Positions 24,554 to 33,711 are shown, counted from the first letter of the stretch. The stretch: 42,558 nt of DNA from Eudoraea sp. (GCA_024639765.1 JAHEHU010000004.1:34126-76683); one strand, 5' to 3'. Numbers and translations: made by a program. Notes: generated by a model not told the origin, from the letters alone.

Positions 24554-26095
24554 TTATTCTCTTATCAATAATTCTTCTACTTCCTCTAATGTTCTTCCCT
24601 TCGTTTCAATCACAAACTTGTATACAAAGAGGACGGCAAAAAATGATAACATGGCATATAGTGCAAATGTTACAGTTGGTCCAAGATTAGAAAGTTCCCA
24701 GGGAAAGACCTGTGTTACGGAAAAACTTACCAGGGAGTTAAAAAATCCAACCACTGATACTGCAATTCCCTTTATCTTACTTGGGAAGATCTCCGAGATC
24801 AGGGTCCACATCACCGGCCCCAATGAAATGGCAAAAGAAGCCACATACAATAAAATGGCTATTAAAACCAGTGTGGCATTGATCTGTATAAAATTGGTGA
24901 TCTCATTTCGCTTAAAAACAAGAAATTGTTCTTCACTTAGTCGTTCCTCAACGGCCGTAAAAAGCACGGCCTGGCCATCGTATGAGGTGCCATTCAATTC
25001 GGCAAGGGCCAATTTAACTTTCTGATCTGACACTTTCTCTAAGGTAGTGTCATTAAATTCATAGGTGGCACTATTAAAAGCGTATGTGGCCATCAGCAAG
25101 GCTATGGTCATACATACCGTTCCAATTAATAATAATGGTTTTCTACCGAGCCTGTCTATTAACCAAATAGCAACCAGTGTAAATACCAGATTGGTAAGTC
25201 CGACCACAATTGCCTGAAGAAAGGACGAATCTGTGCTACCCCCTGCTTGTTCAAAGATGGTGGGTGCATAATAGAATACTGCGTTGATCCCTGTAATTTG
25301 TTGAAAGAATGCAATACCCAGGGCAATTACCATAATGGTGGCATATTTGCTTTTGAATATATCCGAGAGCTTCCCTTTTTCTTCTTTTTTATCTATCCCA
25401 CGCTGAATTTCCTGTATGGTGAGTGCTGCGTATTCTTCTCCTCCTATCTTCATCAGTGTCTTACGAGCTAATTCTACATTGTTCAATTTTTGAATTACCC
25501 AACGTGGACTCTTTGGCACTGTCCAAAGGGATAAAAAATAAATAGCCGCAGGAATGGCTTCTACTCCCAACATCCATCTCCAACTTTCATCCCCAAGATT
25601 GATCAGAAAATAATTTGAAAAATAGGCCACAGAAATACCTATCACAATATTCAACTGATTAAAAGACACCAGGCTGCCTCTCAGCTTGGGTGGTGCTATT
25701 TCCGCAATGTAGATCGGTGCAATAAGGATAGCCCCACCAATGCCCACACCGCCTATGATCCTGGCTATGATGAATTCGGTATAGCCTGTTGCCAGAGCAG
25801 ACCAGGTTGCGGAAATGGTAAATAAAGCTGCTACTACGATAAGGGTGTTCTTCCTTCCAAAACGATCTGCTATAGGACCTGCCATAAGATTACCGGCCAT
25901 GGCTCCAAAGACCACGCATCCCACAGAAAAGCCCAACATCCATTCCGTCATTTCGAAATAGATGGTAATACCCTTTACAGCCCCGGATATAACAGCACTA
26001 TCGAACCCCAATAAAAAACCTCCCAGCGCTACTATAAGGCTGATTAAAATGGTGTACGACTTATTCATTTTTACTTGTATTGCCGGTGATTCCAT
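24554..26095 (-). CDS. MFS sugar-porter family transporter
   Basis: A 513-residue, 12-helix inner-membrane carrier from the ATG at 26095; a TTG nine codons earlier is less likely because it overlaps the promoter. Sugar-porter signatures are clear: GGFLLGFDSAVISG, DRFGRK, YIAEIAPPKLRGSL, PKSPRWV, QQITGINAVFYYAPT, DRLGRKPLL and the closing ETKGRTLEEVE. An insertion of about 70 residues lies in the loop before helix 10 (from YAFNSATYEF to FIQINATL), predicted outside the membrane. It would import glucose or a short beta-glucoside with H+. It heads a transcription unit with the TIM-barrel enzyme and the phosphorylase. Confidence 0.9.
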   Translation of the reverse strand: MESPAIQVKMNKSYTILISLIVALGGFLLGFDSAVISGAVKGITIYFEMTEWMLGFSVGCVVFGAMAGNLMAGPIADRFGRKNTLIVVAALFTISATWSALATGYTEFIIARIIGGVGIGGAILIAPIYIAEIAPPKLRGSLVSFNQLNIVIGISVAYFSNYFLINLGDESWRWMLGVEAIPAAIYFLSLWTVPKSPRWVIQKLNNVELARKTLMKIGGEEYAALTIQEIQRGIDKKEEKGKLSDIFKSKYATIMVIALGIAFFQQITGINAVFYYAPTIFEQAGGSTDSSFLQAIVVGLTNLVFTLVAIWLIDRLGRKPLLLIGTVCMTIALLMATYAFNSATYEFNDTTLEKVSDQKVKLALAELNGTSYDGQAVLFTAVEERLSEEQFLVFKRNEITNFIQINATLVLIAILLYVASFAISLGPVMWTLISEIFPSKIKGIAVSVVGFFNSLVSFSVTQVFPWELSNLGPTVTFALYAMLSFFAVLFVYKFVIETKGRTLEEVEELLIRE

Positions 26096-26119
26096 ACTAT
26101 TGTTCTTAGGTTGGTTGGT

Positions 26120-26149
26120 CAATAATAAATACGAGCAGACAGCTCCAAA
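26120..26149 (-). promoter_or_regulatory. candidate promoter of the sugar-porter unit
   Basis: On the minus strand: TTG, 18-base spacer, TATTATTG (26127-26120), one mismatch to TAnnTTTG. It lies about 25 bases before the ATG at 26095 and directly downstream of a terminator for the preceding genes. Confidence 0.5.
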
Positions 26150-26171
26150 AAATGCGTCCCTAAAAGTAAGT

Positions 26172-26207
26172 AAAAAAAAAGGCCAGCCGGAAACAACTAA
26201 CCTTTTT
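26172..26207 (-). terminator. intrinsic terminator between GH17 and the sugar porter
   Basis: On the minus strand AAAAAGGTTAG pairs with CTGGCCTTTTT (11 bp with two G-T pairs, 10-base loop), followed by more T residues. It separates the hydrolase/GPH-symporter unit from the sugar-porter unit. Some read-through is possible, making it a candidate attenuator. Confidence 0.7.
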
Positions 26208-26334
26208 CTTCGCTAAAACGAATGACTATTATTAATGCTTTTACCCGCAACATAAAACTATTGACATGTTACAAGCGAGATTACGCGCAACCTCAAAAAT
26301 TACATAAAGAAATTGGCCATACCTGCTTCCTTCC

Positions 26335-27222
26335 TTAAAATTTTAGTTGTTCATCTTTATCCCATAGACCCCAATAAGCTCCTACGTCACCTTCGGCACC
26401 TACTTTCCAGGATTCATCGAATGACGAAAAGTAAAATACCTCAATATTGTCTTCTTCCGCCCATTTTTGAGTATTCATAAAGTATTTCAGAGCGTTTTCA
26501 TAGGAGGGACATGCCCCTTCAAGACTTGTCCCTTTTTCGGGCCAGCCTGTTTCAGAGATGATCACTTTTTTACCATTTGCTGCTCTAAGGGCACGTTGGT
26601 ACATATCCTTCATGTACAGCAATGAATAATCCATATCACACCCTTCCCAGAAAGGATAACAATTGGCTAAAATTATATCACAAGCTTCAGTGATCCTGGG
26701 GCGTTCTGCGAATTCATAATACGCATCAACATAGGCCACTGGAATATCTGGTATTGATTCCTTTACTCGATGAATTGTACTCAATAATTCATCCTCCGTT
26801 AAATCCCCTCGCAGCATCACTTCATTTCCAACGGCGGCAATATCCACATATCCTTCATTAGCCAAAACAATAAGGTTTTCCACTTCTTGTTTATTGATTT
26901 TTGGGTCATCTCCCAACCAAGCACCCACCATGGTTTTGATTCCCATTTCTTTGGCAATGCGCGGAATTGCTTCATTCCCTTCAGTACAGGAAAAAGATCG
27001 TATCCATTGGGTATATGGTTTAATGATCTCCATTCTCCTTCGGATCTGTTCTTCTGAGATCTGATCCCCAGGTTTCTGACCCTCCATGTAAGGGCTAAAG
27101 CACAATCCATGCATGCCCCCTTCTAATACTTTCTTACACAGTTTTTTAAGCTCTTTGGTTGACATTCCTGCATAATCGAGCGATGCTAACGCTAAATATT
27201 TTTCTTTTCTACTCGAAGACAT
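26335..27222 (-). CDS. cytoplasmic GH17 beta-1,3-glucan-active enzyme
   Basis: A 295-residue GH17 protein. The acid/base is E134 in AAVGNEVMLRG and the nucleophile is E224 in VIISETGWPEKG, both in the classic GH17 contexts. No signal peptide is visible, so it acts inside the cell on imported laminari-oligosaccharides as an exo-hydrolase or a transglycosylase. It is the gene after the GPH symporter, 45 bases away. The window has a second, lipoprotein GH17 at 30423-31700 with different sequence, so the two are likely division-of-labour paralogs. Confidence 0.88.
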   Translation of the reverse strand: MSSSRKEKYLALASLDYAGMSTKELKKLCKKVLEGGMHGLCFSPYMEGQKPGDQISEEQIRRRMEIIKPYTQWIRSFSCTEGNEAIPRIAKEMGIKTMVGAWLGDDPKINKQEVENLIVLANEGYVDIAAVGNEVMLRGDLTEDELLSTIHRVKESIPDIPVAYVDAYYEFAERPRITEACDIILANCYPFWEGCDMDYSLLYMKDMYQRALRAANGKKVIISETGWPEKGTSLEGACPSYENALKYFMNTQKWAEEDNIEVFYFSSFDESWKVGAEGDVGAYWGLWDKDEQLKF

Positions 27223-27267
27223 ATTTATAAGATATAATTATTGATATTATTTTTGTTGCTACAGGAC

Positions 27268-28833
27268 TTAAAGTTTTCCTCTGCGTTCTTCTAATTGTTC
27301 TTTTATTTCCCTGGCCCTCTCTTCAGAAAGACTGTACTTCCACATGACCCATATGGCGAGCGATGCCGTTAATGATGGTATTATGATATCGGCAATTCTA
27401 AGTCTGTTCATGGTCTCCACACTTTGTTCGGTAATATTTGGATCAAATCCTACGATTTTTAAAATTAGTCCACCCAATACAAGAGCAATCGCCTGACCTA
27501 ATTTTACCATCCACCAGTAAATAGCACCAAAAGTTCCCTCTTTACGTGGCATACCATTTTCTAACTCATCTAAATCACAAACATCCGCTGTCATGGACAT
27601 CATTAAGGTAAACAATCCGCCCATTCCAAAGGCAAATAAGGGAATTGGCACAAATATTAACCATGGCACATCATATCCGGGATCTATTGAAAACCAGGAC
27701 ATACCTATATTGTCTAAAATGGGGTTTAACCATTCAAATAGTCCGCCTACGGCAGAATTCAGTCCTTCTCCGAAACCAGTTTCGTTAAATTTGGCGTTAA
27801 GCTCCTTGTCAAATCCCCACCACTTTAGAAGGTAGCCAACGACAGATAAGGCCGTGGAAATTATAAATGCATTTTTCTTTCCCCATTTATCAGACATTTT
27901 TGAAATAATGGGTATTACCAAAAATGCGGTGATCATTGCATTAATTGTATTGAACCAAGCCGGCCAGGTACCCGCCAATTCATAACTGCCATTATAGATA
28001 TAAAACACTATAATAAAAACACCAAATGCAGCAACCAACTGAAACCCGTTAAAAACTAAAAATGTGGCTCCACACAACTTCATAAAGGGTTTGTTCTTTG
28101 AAACCTGAACGATCCCAACAAACAGTTCTTTCATATTGGACGCAAGGGTTTTGAAATTGATTTTTTTACGGTTCTCCATATGTGAAGAATCAATGCCCTT
28201 ACAAAATAATGCCGGTAGAATTCCAAAGACAACGGTCATGACCCCTACAATAAGGGCCATTGTTCGGACTCCTTCTGTCTGAGTATTAAAGGTATCTGAA
28301 TCTGGTATAATGACATACAACCAAGGCACGATCATCCAGGCAATTTGCCCCATACTATTGGCAAAACTCATCAATCTGGTTCTTTCATTGTAATCTGATG
28401 TCATTTCATAACCAAGACCAACCAACGGTGTTGCAAACATGGTATTTCCAACAAGGAATAAGATTTGAAGGATCATAACATGCCAAATGATGTATGATTC
28501 TGATGCATTGTCATCTATTTGCCACATTAAAAAGAAGAGTATCCCACTTATGATGGCGCCAAGAAAAATATAGGGTCTTCTTCGCCCCCATTTAGATGTT
28601 GTATTGTCAGATATAAAACCCATAATAGGGTCTGTTATAGCATCGAATATCCTTGGTAAACCCCCCAAAAGACCGGCCCATAAAGGATCAACTCCCCAGG
28701 CTGTAAGCAAGAAGAACTGAATAAAAACACCCAATGTTCCAGGCAAAATATTTAGAATAAAATGACCTGCTCCAAAGGCCGCTTTTTGGCCAACAGGGAC
28801 CTTATCTGTAGCGGCAGTTTTAATGTTCGGCAT
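27268..28833 (-). CDS. GPH-family (glycoside/pentoside/hexuronide:cation) symporter
   Basis: A 521-residue MFS-type carrier. GPH marks include PRIFDAITDPIMGFISDNTTSKWGRRRPYI (shown here in pieces: DAITDPIMGFISD, then WGRRRPYI), GLGYEMTSDYNERTRL, and ADVCDLDELENG in the C-terminal half. Twelve hydrophobic helices are evident, with an enlarged loop near residue 345-390. It imports di- or oligosaccharides with Na+ or H+ across the inner membrane. Placement between GH30 and the cytoplasmic GH17 suggests beta-glucan oligosaccharide uptake. Confidence 0.88.
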   Translation of the reverse strand: MPNIKTAATDKVPVGQKAAFGAGHFILNILPGTLGVFIQFFLLTAWGVDPLWAGLLGGLPRIFDAITDPIMGFISDNTTSKWGRRRPYIFLGAIISGILFFLMWQIDDNASESYIIWHVMILQILFLVGNTMFATPLVGLGYEMTSDYNERTRLMSFANSMGQIAWMIVPWLYVIIPDSDTFNTQTEGVRTMALIVGVMTVVFGILPALFCKGIDSSHMENRKKINFKTLASNMKELFVGIVQVSKNKPFMKLCGATFLVFNGFQLVAAFGVFIIVFYIYNGSYELAGTWPAWFNTINAMITAFLVIPIISKMSDKWGKKNAFIISTALSVVGYLLKWWGFDKELNAKFNETGFGEGLNSAVGGLFEWLNPILDNIGMSWFSIDPGYDVPWLIFVPIPLFAFGMGGLFTLMMSMTADVCDLDELENGMPRKEGTFGAIYWWMVKLGQAIALVLGGLILKIVGFDPNITEQSVETMNRLRIADIIIPSLTASLAIWVMWKYSLSEERAREIKEQLEERRGKL

Positions 28834-28872
28834 AGTATTTAGTTTTAGTTAGTTGTTGTCTCCAATGTTAGA

Positions 28873-30363
28873 TTATGTACCAGGGATGAGTATTGTTTGA
28901 ATGGCTTGTTCACTTATTTGAATAGCGACAGTACTCTCTCCTAATGACAAATTAAAGTTTTTTGCGTCAGCACCCTGATTAAAAACAACTACGGCTATGG
29001 ATCCATCAGGATTCTTGGCTGCGGTGACCATCAGATCGTCATCAGAGTTTTCAAAACCAATGCGCACGGCACCGGGTCTAATGTATTTACTAAAATGAGT
29101 AAGGGTGTAATAGATGGGAGTGAAATAAACCTCGTCCTTTTCCGGATCTACAATTACCGGTGCTACACACCAGTTCTCGAACCAATTAGGTCCCCCCTGG
29201 GTGTCTAGCACCATATTCCAGTCTATCCAACCATCAACCCAATTGTTCATACAGCCAATTATATCGCGTGCATAACGGTTTACAGGCGCATATTTAGGAT
29301 GTAAATGCTTGTCTTTTTCCGGGGCCCAATCCCATCCCCAATCAGTAGCTTCTTTGGACCAATACCAGGCGTCATCTTGCCATTTTGGTATTTCTGCATC
29401 TACGCACGCTTCCGATTGTATCAGGTATTTCCCAGGCGCTTTTTCGTGGGCATATTGAAGTGCTTCCGGAAAATAATCGACTGTACTCGCGTACCAGTGA
29501 ATGGCTGTCCCATCAAAATACTTTGATGACCCCTCGTCCCGGAACATTACGTCTACCCATTCATTGAGATGCTCACGATTCTGATCATAGCCCAGTATTT
29601 TCACGTCATGGCCATCTTTCTCCAACTTGGGTCCGAGATGGTTTTTTACAAAATCTGTCATGCCCTCCGGAGTAAAATGCATACTTTCCCAGTTGTTGTC
29701 ATTTCCAAGGGGTTCATTTTCTACAGTGAAACCCCAAATGTCTATTCCTTCGGATTTGTAAGCGTCAATATATTTAGAGAAGAACAACGCCCAGGTGTCA
29801 TTGTACTCAGGCAGCAATGTACCCCCCCGCCAGTCTTTATTGTCTTTCATCCATGGTGGTGCTGTCCATGGCGAGGCCATTATTTTAAATCCATCTGTAG
29901 AGGTTTTCATGGCCTCCTTTATAAAAGGGATAAGATCATCCTTGTCTTCTTCTATGGAGAAGTGTTCCAACAACATGTCATCTTCGACAGCAGCATAGGA
30001 ATAATTACGCAAGGAAAAATCGCATGAGTTCATGTGGGTGCGTGTAAGGGAATATCTGGCTCCCTCATCGCCAAAGTAAGCATCAATGATCTTTTTGCGG
30101 TTCTCCGGACCAAGCTTGTTGATTAAATAGGCCGAAGCTTCGGTAAATGAACCTCCGAATCCCGTGATCGTTTGAAATTTCTCTTCTGGCAACAATCTAA
30201 GGGCTGAAGCACCGTCTTCCTTGTCAAATTCTGCCATTGACTGTAATTTATTGCCATTTGCCGAAGTTTCAAAGACTTCAACCTTCAAGGTATTTTCTGC
30301 GGTACAAGCACTAAGTATCAATGCCAATGCTAAGATGAAATTATATGTATTAAACTTTCTCAT
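28873..30363 (-). CDS. GH30 glycosidase lipoprotein (beta-1,6-glucanase or beta-glucosidase type)
   Basis: A 496-residue lipoprotein from the ATG at 30363 (lipobox ALILSAC, Cys20); an in-frame ATG five codons upstream lies inside a palindrome and is less likely. The (beta/alpha)8 barrel has GFGGSFTEASAY, SPWTAPPWMKDN, the acid/base E217 in FTVENEPLG and the nucleophile E318 in IQSEACVD, followed by the usual side beta-domain. In laminarin loci GH30 enzymes remove beta-1,6 branches. It is 39 bases before the GPH symporter gene and would act in the periplasm or at the outer membrane. Linkage specificity is inferred from context. Confidence 0.9.
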   Translation of the reverse strand: MRKFNTYNFILALALILSACTAENTLKVEVFETSANGNKLQSMAEFDKEDGASALRLLPEEKFQTITGFGGSFTEASAYLINKLGPENRKKIIDAYFGDEGARYSLTRTHMNSCDFSLRNYSYAAVEDDMLLEHFSIEEDKDDLIPFIKEAMKTSTDGFKIMASPWTAPPWMKDNKDWRGGTLLPEYNDTWALFFSKYIDAYKSEGIDIWGFTVENEPLGNDNNWESMHFTPEGMTDFVKNHLGPKLEKDGHDVKILGYDQNREHLNEWVDVMFRDEGSSKYFDGTAIHWYASTVDYFPEALQYAHEKAPGKYLIQSEACVDAEIPKWQDDAWYWSKEATDWGWDWAPEKDKHLHPKYAPVNRYARDIIGCMNNWVDGWIDWNMVLDTQGGPNWFENWCVAPVIVDPEKDEVYFTPIYYTLTHFSKYIRPGAVRIGFENSDDDLMVTAAKNPDGSIAVVVFNQGADAKNFNLSLGESTVAIQISEQAIQTILIPGT

Positions 30364-30381
30364 TATTTGAAATTTCAAATA
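30364..30381. promoter_or_regulatory. 18-bp perfect palindrome at the GH30 start
   Basis: TATTTGAAATTTCAAATA is a perfect palindrome immediately before the GH30 ATG at 30363. It could be an operator or a translational-control hairpin. It also shows that the ATG at 30378 is probably not the real start. Confidence 0.45.
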
Positions 30382-30422
30382 GTACGAGTTTTGTGTTTTT
30401 ATCCTTGCAATATACTAATTGC

Positions 30423-31700
30423 CTATTCATTAATGGATGGTGGCACCAGAACATCCATCATTAAAGCTTCTTTGTCCCCATCATAGGTTTTTACAATAGG
30501 GTTACCGTTTCTTGTTAGCCCCTTAAAAGTTCCCTTATCTACCATTTCCCACAAGGCATATTTGGCCTTACCGTCTATTGTAAAAAGACCAAAATGATTC
30601 TCAGAACCTTTTGCATTATGTGCATCTTTCCATTGTTCATCAAATGCTTCAAAATAAAAACATGAGATACCTTCCGCATTGGTCCAGGCACGCATAAGGT
30701 CATGGTACCTTCCTTCTTTGTATTCATCAGTTGCTTTAGACCCTTTTGGACCATAATGGCCATCAGAAATGGTAGCCCATCCGGTTTCACCTATATGGAT
30801 AGGTTTCTCCACTCCAAGGCTCGCCACATACTCAGAAACAGCCTTGTATTGTGATTTCGCAAAGTCTCTGGCACGTAACATAGCGGCCTCTACCTTTTCA
30901 ATTTCTGAAAGTTGCTCCTCATCTTCCGGAACTTTCCAGAACTCAGGGTTGTAATGAGAGTTATGGTAGGGATAGGTATGCATGGAAACATAATCTACAG
31001 CCTTGATTAATTTTTCCAGGTCCTCTGTATGGTAGCTGTCCTCTCCACCACCCCAGGAAGCAAAATCGTCTGAACTGGTTATCCAAAGGTCTTTTGGCAA
31101 CTTCCCTCCATTCTTTAATTCCTGAAGATGATCTACCCATTTCAAAATAACCGATGGTTGCACATAGTAACTGGTGGCCCACCTTACCATGGCCTCATTC
31201 CCAACGGCGATCACCTTAACAATATCCGGATACTGATTGGCCAGCGCCGCGGCCCGTGCTATTTCCGCCTCATTCTGTACGCTCTCAACATTATGATCGG
31301 GTTCTTGTCCTGTCCATGCATTCTTACAGTCTATCCAGGCCCCAAGCATAACATACATTTCAAAATCAGGATCTTCCTCTTTCAGTTCCCTTATCGCAAC
31401 CAAAATATTAAATGCCTGTGGTAAATGCACATTATAGGTTCGCAAAATCCGTATCCCCATAGCCGATAGGATCAACATATCTTCTTTGATCTCACTGATT
31501 GTTGGCTGAAGTGTAAGATCTCGCGATTTCAGTCGGTAGCCACCATATGAAATGGCCATGTAATCAGGGTTTCCTAAAATATCCTTTGCTGTCACTTCTT
31601 TTTTTGTTTGAGATTGATCTTGATCAGTTTTATTGTCATTGCATGAAAGCGTTAATAGTAATACCATTCCCGCAAACATCGCTTTTACTAAAGTCCTCAT
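30423..31700 (-). CDS. GH17 lipoprotein (beta-1,3-glucanase type)
   Basis: A 425-residue lipoprotein: signal peptide with Cys20 (LLLTLSC), linker, then a GH17 barrel with acid/base E169 in IAVGNEAMVRW and nucleophile E305 in HIGETGWAT. An inserted segment around residues 250-290 is longer than in the cytoplasmic copy. It would act at the outer membrane or in the periplasm on beta-1,3-glucan chains. It lies between the GH3 and GH30 genes in the same direction. Confidence 0.88.
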   Translation of the reverse strand: MRTLVKAMFAGMVLLLTLSCNDNKTDQDQSQTKKEVTAKDILGNPDYMAISYGGYRLKSRDLTLQPTISEIKEDMLILSAMGIRILRTYNVHLPQAFNILVAIRELKEEDPDFEMYVMLGAWIDCKNAWTGQEPDHNVESVQNEAEIARAAALANQYPDIVKVIAVGNEAMVRWATSYYVQPSVILKWVDHLQELKNGGKLPKDLWITSSDDFASWGGGEDSYHTEDLEKLIKAVDYVSMHTYPYHNSHYNPEFWKVPEDEEQLSEIEKVEAAMLRARDFAKSQYKAVSEYVASLGVEKPIHIGETGWATISDGHYGPKGSKATDEYKEGRYHDLMRAWTNAEGISCFYFEAFDEQWKDAHNAKGSENHFGLFTIDGKAKYALWEMVDKGTFKGLTRNGNPIVKTYDGDKEALMMDVLVPPSINE

Positions 31701-31774
31701 TGCATTCTCTTTTATTTTTAGATGTCCTACAACTTACTTTCTGTTGAAATATATTCTTCGCAATTGAAACATTT

Positions 31775-33505
31775 TCAATATTCCAACCCATATCCAAAAG
31801 GAAATAAAGGAGCATAGCTGCTGTCCCAAAAATTTGGACCGTATTTTCCCTGATAATCCTCAACCGATTTCGGCCATGAATGTGGTAATTTTCCTTTAAA
31901 ATGATATGCGCCAAATAATACTTCTGCTATTCCGTGCCCTTCAGATCCCGGCAACCAGGCCGCGACAAACGCATCTGATCTGTCTATTTGATCTGTGGTA
32001 ACCAGTGGCCTCCCGGAAATTAACAGAACCACTACCTTAATCCCTTTTTCAACATAGGTAGAAATATACCTTTGATGCTCTTCACTGAGGGTCAATTGAT
32101 AGGCGTCTATTTCACCTCCAATATCTCCAAATAATTCGGCATAAGGAGTTTCCCCAATAACTATAATGGCTACATCTGCATCCTCGTGATCACCTGTAGC
32201 ATCTATATCATAGATCACTTCCCCTTTTGCCAATCTTTTTATCCCCTCAAGAATGGTGGTAGAACCCGTATAATTTTCTGTGGAGCCTTGCCAGTGAATA
32301 GACCAGCCTCCGGATTGCAAACCGGCATTATCCGCGTGTTCGCCAACTACCACGATCTTCCCTAAATTCTTATCTAAAGGCAGTATTTTGTCTTGATTCT
32401 TTAGTAATACCATTGATTCCCTCACGGCCTGTCTTGCGACATTCCTATGTTTCTGAATGCCTATCTTGGCTATTAGACCTGCATCCGGAAATGGATTTTC
32501 AAAAAGTCCTAACCTTAATTTCTGCCGTAAGATTCGGCGTACGGCATTATCTATGCGTGCCAGAGATACCTGGCCATTTTCTACCCCGGCTTTTAATCCT
32601 TCTCGGTACATCTCAAAATCACCATCTACGGCCATCACCATGTCTATGCCTGCGTTGATGATCTCATTCTCTCCAAAACGTGAATAGCCTTTCCAGTCAG
32701 ATACCACAATACCATTAAATCCCATTGATTCCTTCAGGACATCTGTTATCCAATATTTGTTGGCATGCATTGGCAATCTGGCCATGCTGTTAAAAGAGGC
32801 CATAACGGCACCTACACCTTCATCCACTGCTGCCTGATATGGTGGCAAGAGACGTTCTTTAACTTCTTGTGGACTCAGTGAACAGTCTCCTCCTTCCACT
32901 CCATTGTCAGTGGCTCCATCCCCAATAAAATGTTTGGCGGTTGCCATGATAGAATTTTGGTCTAAACGTCTTCCCTGATGACCCTTTACAGATGCTCTGC
33001 TCATTTCTTCCGTTAACGCTGTACTTTCTGAAAACGCTTCATACACCCTACCCCATTTTTCATTGTAAGGTATTGCAACACAAGGCGAAAACACCCAGTT
33101 AAATCCTGTTGCCTTAGATTCCACGGCCGTAATTTCAGCTGCTTTTTCTACAAGCTGCGTGTTTCTCGTAGCCCCTAAGCCTATATTGTGCGGGAAAATA
33201 GTAGCTCCATTGTACGTATTCTGACCGTGAACGGCATCCACACCAAAAAGTAAGGGAATACCCAATCTGCTAGACAGTGCCTTTTTTTGTAAACTTGTAA
33301 AGGTTGCTTGCCATGATGCGGCATCGCTCCCGGGCAAAGGCCCTTCAGTATGAATAATAGACCCAATAGCCCCGCTAGAAATAGCATCTTCTGGTATTTC
33401 CTCAAAATGACGCACCTGGGTCATTTGCCCTATTTTTTCATCAAGGGTCATCATCGCCAGGAGCGAATCAATTCTATCTTCAATGTTGATGTCTTTATTA
33501 TCCAC
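31775..33505 (-). CDS. GH3 exo-beta-glucosidase (5' signal-peptide region out of frame)
   Basis: A 576-residue frame starting at a GTG (33505). The GH3 N-terminal barrel contains TAKHFIGDG and the nucleophile D270 in GIVVSDWKGYSRF. The C-terminal domain includes VVVGEHADNAGLQSGGWSIHWQG and DIGGEIDAYQL, similar to the plant ExoI type of beta-1,3/1,4-glucan exohydrolase. The same frame stays open upstream to about 33592 and encodes a lipoprotein signal (ITVILLGGCCFFSSC) but has no start codon. An ATG at 33591 would enter this frame if one more base were present in the run at 33575-33580. So either the sequence has a one-base error or the exported form is broken. Confidence 0.88.
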   Translation of the reverse strand: MDNKDINIEDRIDSLLAMMTLDEKIGQMTQVRHFEEIPEDAISSGAIGSIIHTEGPLPGSDAASWQATFTSLQKKALSSRLGIPLLFGVDAVHGQNTYNGATIFPHNIGLGATRNTQLVEKAAEITAVESKATGFNWVFSPCVAIPYNEKWGRVYEAFSESTALTEEMSRASVKGHQGRRLDQNSIMATAKHFIGDGATDNGVEGGDCSLSPQEVKERLLPPYQAAVDEGVGAVMASFNSMARLPMHANKYWITDVLKESMGFNGIVVSDWKGYSRFGENEIINAGIDMVMAVDGDFEMYREGLKAGVENGQVSLARIDNAVRRILRQKLRLGLFENPFPDAGLIAKIGIQKHRNVARQAVRESMVLLKNQDKILPLDKNLGKIVVVGEHADNAGLQSGGWSIHWQGSTENYTGSTTILEGIKRLAKGEVIYDIDATGDHEDADVAIIVIGETPYAELFGDIGGEIDAYQLTLSEEHQRYISTYVEKGIKVVVLLISGRPLVTTDQIDRSDAFVAAWLPGSEGHGIAEVLFGAYHFKGKLPHSWPKSVEDYQGKYGPNFWDSSYAPLFPFGYGLEY

Positions 33506-33591
33506 CAGGTTTATCTTTTGCTTTTTACAAGATGAAAAGAAGCAACAGCCTCCGAGCAGAATTACGGTTATATATTTAAACCGAAATTCAT
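33506..33591 (-). pseudogene. GH3 signal-peptide segment separated by an apparent 1-base frameshift
   Basis: With one added base in the A/T run at 33575-33580, the ATG at 33591 gives M-N-F-G-F-K-Y then ITVILLGGCCFFSSC and runs straight into the GH3 frame. As sequenced, that ATG reaches a stop after seven codons. Every other exported hydrolase in the locus is a lipoprotein, so the intact form is expected to be one too. Confidence 0.65.
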
Positions 33592-33684
33592 CTTAAGTGA
33601 ATTCCTCAAACTGCGGTCAACTGTACTAATTTATTGGTATTGTGCAAACATTTCCAACCATCAACTCTCAAATAGTTAAGAATA

Positions 33685-33694
33685 GTTGGCCAAC
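33685..33694. promoter_or_regulatory. palindrome upstream of the GH3 gene
   Basis: GTTGGCCAAC, a perfect 10-bp palindrome, lies about 95 bases before the GH3 ATG, between the terminator of the preceding gene and GH3. It could be a regulator site; no promoter consensus is obvious nearby. Confidence 0.3.
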
Positions 33695-33711
33695 ATATGC
33701 CTTCTTATGGC

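Noticed and set aside
26120-26122. TTG at 26122 as start of the sugar porter
   Set aside because: It overlaps the candidate -7 promoter element and adds nine unconserved-looking residues; the ATG at 26095 is better placed.
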